Below the pieces are notes generated by a model, which worked only from the letters and a program-made list of their open reading frames with translations, ran no database searches and was not told the DNA's origin. The position numbers were made by a program, and so were the translations under genes. Shown here piece by piece: positions 1 through 5,312 of a stretch of 5,355 bases of DNA (positions are counted from its first letter, which is position 1; the number at the start of each line of letters is the position of its first letter). Origin of the DNA: Nocardiopsaceae bacterium (lineage in GTDB: Bacteria; Actinomycetota; Actinomycetes; Streptosporangiales; Streptosporangiaceae); contig JAIRTY010000727.1 of assembly GCA_031254715.1 (NCBI GenBank), forward strand, positions 1 to 5,355, given 5' to 3'.

Positions 1-927
1 GTGCCGCCGTGGCGGCGGGGGATCGGGCTGCTGCGGCAGGACCCCGCGCTGTTCCCGCACCTGACCGTACGGCAGAACCTCGAATATGGAACGGGCCGGG
101 CTCGTGGCGGCCGGCCATGGCCGGCCGGCCCGGCGCAGCAGCCGGGGCTGCCCGGGGAAAGCGGCTCCGCGGCCACCCGGGGGCTGGCCGCGGAGCTGGG
201 GCTGGCCGGGCTGCTCGATGACCGGCCGGCCACGCTGTCAGGCGGCCAGGCGCACCGGGTAGCGCTCGGCCGGCTGCTCCTCGCCCAGTGCCAGGCGCTG
301 CTGCTCGACGAGCCGTACACCGGCCTGGACGCGGGACTGCGCCGTTCCCTCACCGCGCTGGTCCGGGAGCTGGCCGCGGCACGGGCGGTGCCCGCGGTGC
401 TGGTCGCGCACGAGCTGGCCGAGGCGCAGGCATTCGCTGACCGGCTGGCCGTGCTCGACGGGGGCCGGATCGTCCAGGACGCCCCCCCGGCCGAGGTGGT
501 GCTCAGGCCTGCCACCCGACGGGTCGCCGAACTGGTCGGCTACCGCGGCTTCGTGCCGGTGCCCGCCGGGGGGGTGTGGGGCCATCGGGGTCCGGGGGCA
601 TCCCTCGGGGCGGCACTGTGTCCCCCCGAGCAAGCCACTGCCGGGGCGGGCACTCCGGCGGTCGCCGGGGTGCATCCGGAACGGGTGCTGCCCGGCGCCG
701 ATCCCAGCCGCGGGCTGGTGCTGTCCGGGCCGGTGACCGCCTGCCGGCCCGCCGGGGCCGGCTGGGAGGCGGAGATCGACGCCGGCGGCGGGATCGTGGC
801 CTGCCGCCTGCCGGAACCGCCCGGCACCGGCCGCTGCGAGATCACGGTGCTCGACCCGCCGCTGTTCGCCGCGGACGGCACGCTCGTGCCGGAGCCCGTG
901 CCCGACATACGGCAAGTGCGCGCATGA
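1..927 (+). CDS. modC: ModC-like ABC transporter ATP-binding protein, 5'-truncated by the window edge
   Basis: This is the cytoplasmic ATPase of an ABC importer, most likely for molybdate or a related oxyanion. Seen in order: Q-loop QDPALFPHLTVRQNL (Q13), signature LSGGQ (79-83), Walker B ALLLDEP (99-105), D-loop GLDA (108-111), switch H137, and a C-terminal TOBE/accessory region (about 216-300). Walker A is absent because it lies upstream of base 1, so the GTG at 1 is an internal codon and the gene is partial. Q-loop plus 'LFPHLTVRxNL' is the usual ModC/CysA-type pattern; the downstream XRE-PBP regulator favours ModC. The Q-loop to signature distance is 66 residues, about 20 more than I recall for E. 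coli ModC. The excess is a Gly/Pro-rich stretch near 34-56 encoded over a perfect palindrome. The TGA at 925-927 overlaps an ATG (ATGA). Substrate is inferred; sulfate or another anion is possible. Confidence 0.85.
   Translation: MPPWRRGIGLLRQDPALFPHLTVRQNLEYGTGRARGGRPWPAGPAQQPGLPGESGSAATRGLAAELGLAGLLDDRPATLSGGQAHRVALGRLLLAQCQALLLDEPYTGLDAGLRRSLTALVRELAAARAVPAVLVAHELAEAQAFADRLAVLDGGRIVQDAPPAEVVLRPATRRVAELVGYRGFVPVPAGGVWGHRGPGASLGAALCPPEQATAGAGTPAVAGVHPERVLPGADPSRGLVLSGPVTACRPAGAGWEAEIDAGGGIVACRLPEPPGTGRCEITVLDPPLFAADGTLVPEPVPDIRQVRA
108..127. repeat. Perfect 20-bp palindrome inside the modC-like gene
   Basis: The bases CGGCCGGCCA and TGGCCGGCCG form an uninterrupted, gapless palindrome, with another GGCC following directly at 127-130. 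It sits in the coding sequence for the Gly/Pro-rich insert between the Q-loop and the ABC signature. It may simply reflect GGCC-rich codon use, or mark slippage or duplication that lengthened the loop. Confidence 0.7.
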
Positions 928-950
928 ACGAGATGCGCGCATGAACGAGA
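917..950. repeat. Perfect 17-bp tandem duplication at the modC/regulator junction
   Basis: The unit TGCGCGCATGAACGAGA occurs twice, back to back and without mismatch (917-933 and 934-950). The first copy spans the end of the ATPase gene including its TGA stop; the second lies just downstream. The unit length is not a multiple of three, so the copies are read in different frames. Each copy contributes an ATGA start/stop overlap. Confidence 0.9.
924..944 (+). CDS. Possible 6-residue coupling ORF (MNEMRA)
   Basis: The ATG at 924 overlaps the ATPase stop as ATGA. The frame reads six codons and ends in TGA at 942-944, which overlaps the next ATG (941) as another ATGA. There is no Shine-Dalgarno sequence, so any translation would have to come from ribosomes terminating on the upstream gene. 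The arrangement is visible directly, but translation is speculative and the ORF could be a by-product of the 17-bp duplication. Confidence 0.2.
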   Translation: MNEMRA

Positions 951-997
951 CCGGCACCGCGGGCGGGCCGGCCCGGTCGAGGGCGGCCCCCGGGTGA
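941..997 (+). CDS. Possible 18-residue coupling/leader ORF ahead of the regulator
   Basis: The frame starts at the ATG of the second 17-bp copy, encodes MNETGTAGGPARSRAAPG, and stops at TGA 995-997, which overlaps the regulator's GTG start as GTGA. It fills the gap between the ATPase and the regulator. It could keep ribosomes on the message (translational coupling) or be chance. A single-base indel in the C5/G3 run at 987-994 could also fuse it to the regulator as an N-terminal extension, so an old frameshift or a sequencing error is an alternative. Confidence 0.25.
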   Translation: MNETGTAGGPARSRAAPG

Positions 998-2088
998 GCG
1001 AGGCCGGGGCCCGGCTGCGGCTCGCCCGGCAGGCGCGCGGGCTCTCCCAGCAGCAGCTGGCCGGGATGGCGGGGGTGTCACGGCAGGCGCTGTCCGCGGT
1101 GGAGTCTGGCCACTCGGATCCGTCGCTGCGGGTCGCGCTGGCACTGGCCCGGGCGCTGGGAGTAACGGTCGAGGAGCTGTTCGGCCCGGCCGCGGTGGCG
1201 CCGGTGGTGCAGGCCAGGGCGGTCGCGCCACTGGGCGGCAAGGGCGCCCGGGTCACCCTGGCCCCGGTGGGGGAGGAACTGGTGGCGCTGCCGCTGGCGG
1301 CTGACAACGTCACCCAGGCCGGGTTCCTGCCCGCGGGCGGCGTGGTGGCCACCCCGCCCGCGCGGATACAGCCGGTCGGCCCGCCCCGGCCGACCCTGGT
1401 CGTGGCCGGCTGTGACCCGGCGCTGCCGCTGCTGGGACAGCCGCTGGCGCTGCTGGACCCGCCGGTGGGGCTCGCCTGGTGGCCGTGCGGCAGCTCGGAA
1501 GCGCTCCGGCTGGCCGGGGCTGGGATGGTGCACGCGGCTGGCGCGCACCTGCTCGGCCCGGCCGGCCAGTACAACACCGGCCCGGCCGCCGAGCGGCTGG
1601 GCCGCAAGGGCGCGGACGTGGTCGGGTTCACGTCCTGGCGGGAAGGCCTGGTGCTACGGCCGGGGCTGGCGGACGAGGTCTCCGGGCTGGCGGACCTGAC
1701 GCGGGCGGACCGGCGGCTGGTCAACCGGGAGCAGGGCTCGGAAGCCCGGCGGGTGCTCGACCGCGAGGTCAAGCGGCTTGGCCTGGACCCGTTCTCGATC
1801 GACGGGTACGGCACCCGCGCCAGCGGGCACCTGCCGGTGGCCGCTGCGGTCGCCGCCGGCCTCGCGGACGCCGGCATCGCCAGCGAGCCGGCCGCCCTCG
1901 CCTACGGACTGGGGTTCCTGCCGCTCGCCAGCGAGCGCTTCGACCTGGTGATCCCCGCGGTTCACGCCGAGTCGCGGGAAGTCCAGGCGCTGTTGCGGGT
2001 GCTCTCCTCGCCCTGGCTGCTCGCCCAGCTCGCCAGCCTGCCCGGGTACGACCCGGCTCATTGCGGCGAGCACGTCGCCACGGTGTGA
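994..2088 (+). CDS. XRE-family HTH regulator fused to a PBP-like (molybdate/oxyanion-sensing) domain
   Basis: This 364-residue protein is a probable one-component transcription factor whose ligand domain resembles a periplasmic solute-binding protein but stays in the cytoplasm, as no signal peptide is present. Residues 7-63 are a classic XRE HTH (LSQQQLAGMAGVSRQALSAVESG). Residues 65-125 are a linker. About 133-355 is the PBP_like fold, with family marks such as LVNREQGSEARRVLD, HLPVAAAVAAGLADAGI, GLGFLPLASERFDLVIP and the terminal GYDPAHCGE. The usual GSGTR phosphate/oxyanion-loop-like motif reads GSEAR here. Proteins of this architecture commonly neighbour molybdate ABC transporter genes in actinobacteria, which supports control of the upstream operon. 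Ligand and target are inferred. GTG 994 is the only reasonable start in frame; GAGGG at 979-983 lies 10 nt upstream. Confidence 0.9.
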   Translation: MSEAGARLRLARQARGLSQQQLAGMAGVSRQALSAVESGHSDPSLRVALALARALGVTVEELFGPAAVAPVVQARAVAPLGGKGARVTLAPVGEELVALPLAADNVTQAGFLPAGGVVATPPARIQPVGPPRPTLVVAGCDPALPLLGQPLALLDPPVGLAWWPCGSSEALRLAGAGMVHAAGAHLLGPAGQYNTGPAAERLGRKGADVVGFTSWREGLVLRPGLADEVSGLADLTRADRRLVNREQGSEARRVLDREVKRLGLDPFSIDGYGTRASGHLPVAAAVAAGLADAGIASEPAALAYGLGFLPLASERFDLVIPAVHAESREVQALLRVLSSPWLLAQLASLPGYDPAHCGEHVATV

Positions 2089-2093
2089 GCACC

Positions 2094-2126
2094 GCTGGCC
2101 CCGCGCCGTCCCGGTGCGGGGCCAGC
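2094..2126. terminator. Hairpin terminator candidate between convergent genes
   Basis: An 11-bp perfect stem (GCTGGCCCCGC at 2094-2104, GCGGGGCCAGC at 2116-2126) extends by a G-U and two C-G pairs to about 14 bp, around a 5-nt loop (2108-2112). It begins 6 nt after the regulator's stop and lies 7 nt beyond the stop of the leftward split-barrel gene, so it could end transcription from both sides. No U-tract follows on either strand, which is usual for actinobacterial hairpin terminators. Only its ability to fold is visible. Confidence 0.75.
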
Positions 2127-2133
2127 GCCAGAG

Positions 2134-2541
2134 CTACCGGCGGCCGAGCAGGCGGGGCGTGTTGATCTTGTCCGCGGCGATCTTGAGGATCACCCGGCCC
2201 TGCGCGCCGATCGGGTTGCGGTACTCGGTGCCCACGTACTTGCGGGACAGATCATCGATGTGCGAGCGGGCCTCGTCGCCGGTGACCTGCTCGGCGACAT
2301 GGCCCCGCACCTCGGCCCAGTCCCACGGGTCATCGGCGGAGTGGATGAGCACGGTGATACGGGGATCGCGGCTGACGTTCCTGGCGCGCTGCCGGAGCGG
2401 CTCGGTGTTCACCAGGACATGCTCGCCGTCGCTGTCCACCCAGGTGAGCAGCGCCTGCGGCTGCCCATCCGGCATCAGCGTCACCACCGTGGCCAGGTTC
2501 TTGTCCTTGGCGAGCCGGACGACGTCCTCATCCAGTGGCAT
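2134..2541 (-). CDS. Rv1155-like PPOX/F420-dependent split-barrel protein
   Basis: This is a 135-residue single-domain flavin-reductase-like split barrel of the pyridoxamine 5'-phosphate oxidase superfamily, in the actinobacterial branch that binds coenzyme F420 or FMN. Features seen: strands LATVVTLMPDGQPQALLTWVD (16-36), HVLVNTEPLRQRARNV (41-56, the usual cofactor-phosphate region), DPRITVLI (59-66), WAEVRGHVAEQ (75-85) and the late motif RKYVGTEYRN. These match TIGR03618-type proteins in order and length. The start is set at ATG 2541 because GGAG (plus-strand 2551-2554) lies 9 nt upstream. A longer frame opens at TTG 2586, adding 15 residues, but lacks a convincing ribosome site. It is last in a leftward group behind the PEBP gene (70-nt gap). 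Cofactor choice and substrate cannot be read from the sequence. Confidence 0.88.
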   Translation of the reverse strand: MPLDEDVVRLAKDKNLATVVTLMPDGQPQALLTWVDSDGEHVLVNTEPLRQRARNVSRDPRITVLIHSADDPWDWAEVRGHVAEQVTGDEARSHIDDLSRKYVGTEYRNPIGAQGRVILKIAADKINTPRLLGRR

Positions 2542-2550
2542 TGGTCGTTT

Positions 2551-2556
2551 CTCCGT
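2551..2556 (-). promoter_or_regulatory. Ribosome binding site that decides the split-barrel start
   Basis: On the minus strand the sequence reads ACGGAG, with the GGAG core 9 nt before ATG 2541. The upstream TTG alternative (2586) has only a G-rich stretch without a clear Shine-Dalgarno core, so the shorter protein is preferred. Confidence 0.6.
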
Positions 2557-2611
2557 TCCGGGGTGGGGGACCTCCGGGAGCGACAACCGGCCCCCGGCTG
2601 ATTTCTTCCCG

Positions 2612-3148
2612 TCAGTGACCGAAGACGGGGATCAGCAGGCCCCGGGCGATGGTGTGGAAGCGCAGGTTGAAGCCCGCCACGGCCGGGCTCACGCTGGAGT
2701 CGATGCCCAGCTTCTCTGAGTCCACCGCGTGCACGGCGAACACGTACCGGTGCGGCGGGTCGCCGGCCGGCGGTGCCGCGCCGCCGAAGTCCTTGCTGCC
2801 GTAGTCGTTGCGCACGCAGAACGAACCCGGCGGCAGCCCGGACGCCTCGCCGCTGGCCGCCCCGGACGGCAGTTCGGTGACCGAGACCGGCACGTCGATG
2901 AGCACCCAGTGCCAGAACCCCGACCCGGTGGGAGCGTCCGGGTCGTAGCAGGTGACCGAGAAGCTCCTGGTCTCTGCCGGGAAGCCGTGCCAGCGCAGGT
3001 GCGGCGAGATGTTCTGGCCACTCATCCCGAAGCTGTTGAACACCTGCGCGTCGCGCATCTGCTGGCCGTCAGCGACGTCGTTGCTCTCCACCGTGAAGGC
3101 CGGAACCTGCGGCATGAAGTCGTAGGGCAGCGGTGCCCGTTCGGTCAT
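2612..3148 (-). CDS. YbhB/YbcL-type PEBP (Raf kinase inhibitor-like) protein
   Basis: This 178-residue protein belongs to the phosphatidylethanolamine-binding protein family, a single beta-sheet fold with a small anion/ligand pocket. Seen motifs: SGQNISPHLRW (43-53), CYDPDAPTGSGFWHWVLIDVP (67-87, the CBS1 motif with D69, D71 and H80), VRNDYGSKDFGGAAPPAGDPPHRYVFAVHAVD (112-143, CBS2-like, with H133). Length is normal for bacterial YbhB. The frequent 'GGPxPP' is GGAAPP here. No signal peptide is seen, so it is probably cytoplasmic. The ATG is preceded by AGGGAG at 11 nt. It lies between the DUF6458 and split-barrel genes on the same strand. The biochemical role of bacterial PEBPs is poorly defined and nothing here specifies a ligand. 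Confidence 0.93.
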   Translation of the reverse strand: MTERAPLPYDFMPQVPAFTVESNDVADGQQMRDAQVFNSFGMSGQNISPHLRWHGFPAETRSFSVTCYDPDAPTGSGFWHWVLIDVPVSVTELPSGAASGEASGLPPGSFCVRNDYGSKDFGGAAPPAGDPPHRYVFAVHAVDSEKLGIDSSVSPAVAGFNLRFHTIARGLLIPVFGH

Positions 3149-3223
3149 GGTCTGGTCATCTCCCTGCTGGTCGTGGTCGGAGCGGGAACGCGTGCGGAAG
3201 GATCAGCGCTGCTTACGCTATCC

Positions 3224-3237
3224 GGCCACGGGCCACG
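3224..3237. repeat. 7-bp tandem repeat (GGCCACG x2) between DUF6458 and PEBP genes
   Basis: Two adjacent exact copies lie in the 105-nt spacer. On the minus strand they sit just upstream of TAGCGT (plus-strand ACGCTA 3215-3220), which fits a loose actinobacterial -10 (TANNNT), but no -35 is apparent. A separate promoter for the PEBP gene is only a weak possibility. Confidence 0.3.
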
Positions 3238-3253
3238 GGAGGCGCTGTCCCGG

Positions 3254-3637
3254 CTACTCGCGCCGGAACTCCTCGATCGTCTCGCTGCCGTCACCCGGCC
3301 AGGGTTCCCGGACCACGGTCCCGGTCGCGACCTGGGGGTTGTCCCCGTCCCAGGCGGGCTCGCCAGGGGCCGGCCGCGGGCCCTGGTAGCGCAGCGAGGG
3401 CTGGGAGTAGCTGGTTTCGTCCCGCCTGGTCACGACGGATCGCCGTGACCCCGGCCTGACCACCATCTTCCGGCGCAGCCAGCCGTAGCTCTGCCTGGGG
3501 ATCAGCAGGGCCGCCAGCCCGGTGGCGATCAGGACCACCCCGGTGATCTGGAGGTTCCAGTAGGGCGGGCTACCACTGACGGCGAAGGCCAGGATGGCGC
3601 CTATCGCGAGCAAGCTCAACCCGGTGCCGACTCTCAT
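3254..3637 (-). CDS. DUF6458-family small membrane protein
   Basis: This 127-residue actinobacterial membrane protein has no assigned function. Two hydrophobic segments are clear: about 3-21 (GTGLSLLAIGAILAFAV) and 29-46 (LQITGVVLIATGLAALLI), joined by the short loop GSPPYWN. A basic stretch (RRKMVVRPGSRRSVVTRR) then leads into a polar, Pro/Gly-rich tail (about 60-127), presumably cytoplasmic by the positive-inside rule. The N-terminal pattern 'xGxGxxLLAIGAILAFAV...W.LQ..GxxLIxxG' is typical of the DUF6458 family. The start has a near-ideal GAGGAGG 6 nt upstream (plus-strand 3644-3650). It is the first gene of the leftward group; the next gene begins 105 nt downstream, so cotranscription is possible but not certain. 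Confidence 0.85.
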   Translation of the reverse strand: MRVGTGLSLLAIGAILAFAVSGSPPYWNLQITGVVLIATGLAALLIPRQSYGWLRRKMVVRPGSRRSVVTRRDETSYSQPSLRYQGPRPAPGEPAWDGDNPQVATGTVVREPWPGDGSETIEEFRRE

Positions 3638-3656
3638 GGTCTACCTCCTCGGGGCG

Positions 3657-3673
3657 AGGTATCGGCCATACCT
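3657..3673. promoter_or_regulatory. Inverted repeat in the divergent DUF6458/ndh intergenic region (possible operator)
   Basis: AGGTAT and ATACCT are perfect 6-bp arms around a 5-nt spacer (CGGCC). The repeat lies 19 nt upstream of the DUF6458 start and directly behind its ribosome site, where a bound repressor could block leftward transcription. The rest of the 153-nt region (3638-3790) shows a C7 run (3690-3696) and a weak rightward promoter-like pair (TTGCGG 3733-3738, TAGTAG 3758-3763). No binding protein can be named. Confidence 0.35.
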
Positions 3674-3773
3674 GCTACCGGGAAAGCTGCCCCCCCGGCG
3701 GGCGCTAAACATGCGGCCGTGGCGGCATTTTCTTGCGGCCGGGATGGTTCTACCCGCTAGTAGCAGAAGACGC

Positions 3774-3782
3774 AGGAAGGGG
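3774..3782 (+). promoter_or_regulatory. Ribosome binding site of ndh
   Basis: The purine run AGGAAGGGG ends 8 nt before ATG 3791 and supports that start over internal ones. The Rossmann glycine motif begins at residue 20, a normal distance for the family. Confidence 0.7.
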
Positions 3783-3790
3783 AACCGGAC

Positions 3791-5107
3791 ATGGGATGGC
3801 GACGGGACCGGCAGCAGCCGCGGACGGGGCCGCGGGTCATCGTGGTCGGGGCCGGCTTTGCCGGGCTGGCCGCGGTTGCCGAGCTGGCCCGGACCGACGC
3901 GCAGGTGATGCTGGTCGACCGGAACGTCTACAGCACCTTCCAGCCGCTGCTCTACCAGGTGGCGACGGCCGGCCTCAACCCGGGCGACATCGCCTACCCG
4001 GTGCGCTCGTTCACCCGGCGGCGGGGAATCCGGTTCCGGCTCGGCGAAGTGACCGATGTGGACACCCGGGCCCGGCGGATCAGGCTCGCCGACGGCGGCG
4101 AGTACGACTACGACTACCTGGTGCTCGCCACCGGCGTGACCGCCGCCTACTACGGGGTGACCGGAGCGGCCGAGCACACCATGGGCCTTTACACCCGGCG
4201 GGACGCGATCTCGCTCCGGGATCACATCATGGCCTGGCTGGAGCGCCTCGACGTGGACGGGCCAGGGAGGGACATCAACTTCACCGTGGTCGGCGGCGGG
4301 GCCACCGGGGTGGAGCTGGCCGGCGCCCTGGCCGAGCTGCGCAGCACCGCGCTGGCGGCCGCGTTCCCGGAGATCGACGGCAGGAACGTGCACATCCGGC
4401 TGGTCGAGCAGCTCCCGGTGCTGCTCGCCCCGTTCCACCCGGCGCTGCAGCGGTACGCCTACCGGCAGCTAGTGCGCCGGGGCGTGGAGGTGCGGCTGTC
4501 GGCCCAGATCCGGGAGGTGACGCCGGACCAGGTGCTGCTCGCCGACGGCGAGGACCTGCCGAGCGACATCACGGTGTGGGCGGCCGGGGTCTCCGCGCCG
4601 CCGGCGATCGGGCAGTGGGGGCTGCCGCAGGGCCGGGGCGGCCGCGGCCGGGTCGGCCCTGACCTGGCAGTCGCCGGGCTGCCCGGCGTGTTCGCGGCCG
4701 GTGACATCGCCGTCGCTGACGGGCAGCCGGTGCCGCAGCTTGCCCCGGCCGCCATCCAGGGCGGCAGGCACGCCGCCCGGCAGATCCGCAGGCTGATCGC
4801 CGGTCGGCCCACCGCCGGGTTCCGTTACCGGGACAAGGGCATCATGGCGACGATCGGCCGCCGCAGCGCCGTCGTGCAGCTGCCGGCCAGCATCCGGGTC
4901 CGTGGCACGCTGGCCTGGCTGTCCTGGGTGGGGCTGCACGTGGTCCAGCTGCTGGGTAACCGGAACCGGCTCTCCACGCTGCTGAACCTGGCGTACCGGT
5001 ACGTCAGCTGGGGGCACGGGGCCGGGATGATCGTCGGCGACGACCCGGCCGCCATCGAGGCCGCCGGCCCGCTCCAGCTCACCGGAGCCGCTCCGGACCG
5101 GCGCTGA
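3791..5107 (+). CDS. ndh: Type II NADH dehydrogenase (NDH-2), NAD(P)/FAD-dependent oxidoreductase
   Basis: This 438-residue monotopic flavoenzyme passes electrons from NADH through FAD to the membrane quinone pool without pumping protons. Seen: FAD Rossmann GAGFAG (20-25) with acidic D43 ending beta 2; NDH-2 signature NVYSTFQPLLYQVATAGLNPGDIAYPVR (45-72); LVLATG (110-115); NADH Rossmann GGGATG (168-173) followed by E175; second FAD motif GVFAAGDIA (299-307); quinone-site-like QLAPAAIQGGRHAARQI (316-332); and C-terminal segment TLAWLSWVGLHVVQLLGNRNRLSTLLNLAYRYVSW (373-407), matching the family's 'W..H...L.G.RNR' membrane-anchoring helix. The length is normal and all key motifs are intact. It is divergent from DUF6458 and probably monocistronic, since AT-rich DNA begins 23 nt after its stop. 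Closely related sulfide:quinone-type enzymes are less likely because the NADH-site glycines and RNR anchor are present. Confidence 0.95.
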   Translation: MGWRRDRQQPRTGPRVIVVGAGFAGLAAVAELARTDAQVMLVDRNVYSTFQPLLYQVATAGLNPGDIAYPVRSFTRRRGIRFRLGEVTDVDTRARRIRLADGGEYDYDYLVLATGVTAAYYGVTGAAEHTMGLYTRRDAISLRDHIMAWLERLDVDGPGRDINFTVVGGGATGVELAGALAELRSTALAAAFPEIDGRNVHIRLVEQLPVLLAPFHPALQRYAYRQLVRRGVEVRLSAQIREVTPDQVLLADGEDLPSDITVWAAGVSAPPAIGQWGLPQGRGGRGRVGPDLAVAGLPGVFAAGDIAVADGQPVPQLAPAAIQGGRHAARQIRRLIAGRPTAGFRYRDKGIMATIGRRSAVVQLPASIRVRGTLAWLSWVGLHVVQLLGNRNRLSTLLNLAYRYVSWGHGAGMIVGDDPAAIEAAGPLQLTGAAPDRR

Positions 5108-5110
5108 GGA

Positions 5111-5124
5111 CCGGCCGCCGCCGG
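5111..5124 (+). terminator. Weak hairpin after ndh, at the edge of the AT-rich tail
   Basis: A 5-bp stem (CCGGC/GCCGG) with a CGCC loop starts 4 nt after the ndh stop and is followed, about 12 nt later, by a short T-rich stretch. A second hairpin (CCGGAG-CCG-CTCCGG, 5082-5096) lies within the last ndh codons. Together they might end ndh transcription, but neither is strong. Confidence 0.3.
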
Positions 5125-5153
5125 GACCCAACTTGCATTTTATGAGTCAATTT

Positions 5154-5281
5154 ATGTAAGACTTGTATTCTTAAATTAGGGCCTGATTATGACCTAGACG
5201 AGGTCGAAACATGTCGCCCATGTAAACTTAACCGCTAAAATAAATAAATACGTGTTTGACTGATGTAATCCTTGTATCTTA
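5154..5281. repeat. Pair of imperfect direct repeats, ATGTAA-N2-CTTGTAT-(T)-CTTA
   Basis: Copy 1 (5154-5173) reads ATGTAAGACTTGTATTCTTA and copy 2 (5263-5281) reads ATGTAATCCTTGTATCTTA. They differ by one single-base indel and two substitutions, 109 bp apart. A weaker third match to the second half, ACTTGCATTTTA, lies at 5131-5142. Seventeen of about 20 matching positions is more than expected by chance in 225 bp, even when AT-rich. Confidence 0.5.
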
Positions 5282-5285
5282 TAGT
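5256..5285 (+). promoter_or_regulatory. Sigma70-type promoter candidate pointing right out of the window
   Basis: TTGACT (5256-5261) matches the -35 consensus at 5 of 6 bases and TATAGT (5280-5285) matches the -10 at 5 of 6, with an 18-bp spacer. It would start transcription near 5292. Downstream, an ATG at 5319 opens a frame (MFCLTTQAMGHG) that stays open to the window end, but no clear ribosome site supports it or the ATGs at 5343 and 5350. Confidence 0.5.
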
Positions 5286-5312
5286 TACATACGCTTCAGC
5301 ATAGTAACATAC
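5281..5312. repeat. Direct repeats ATAGTTACATAC / ATAGTAACATAC, 20 bp apart
   Basis: Two 12-bp copies (5281-5292 and 5301-5312) differ at one base. Their starts are 20 bp apart, about two helical turns, so a protein bound to both would sit on one DNA face. The first copy overlaps the -10 hexamer of the promoter candidate and the second lies just past its expected start point, as expected of operator sites. This is inferred from position only. Confidence 0.4.

Noticed and set aside
540..1877. Long minus-strand open frame (445 codons) opposite the ATPase and regulator
   Set aside because: It is a Ser/Pro/Arg-rich low-complexity product with no recognisable domain, opposite two genes with clear family motifs; long antisense frames are expected at this GC content.
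2134..2586. Longer split-barrel protein starting at TTG 2586
   Set aside because: It lacks a Shine-Dalgarno core, and the ATG at 2541 has GGAG at 9 nt and gives the usual family length.
3641..4438. Minus-strand open frame (265 codons) opposite ndh
   Set aside because: It is Gly/Pro/His-rich without motifs and lies opposite the intact NDH-2 gene; a GC-driven shadow frame.
5154..5268. Three ATG-TAA start-stop elements as minimal upstream ORFs (5154, 5220, 5263)
   Set aside because: The hexamer is common in AT-rich DNA and none has a ribosome site; two of the three are explained by the longer direct repeat.
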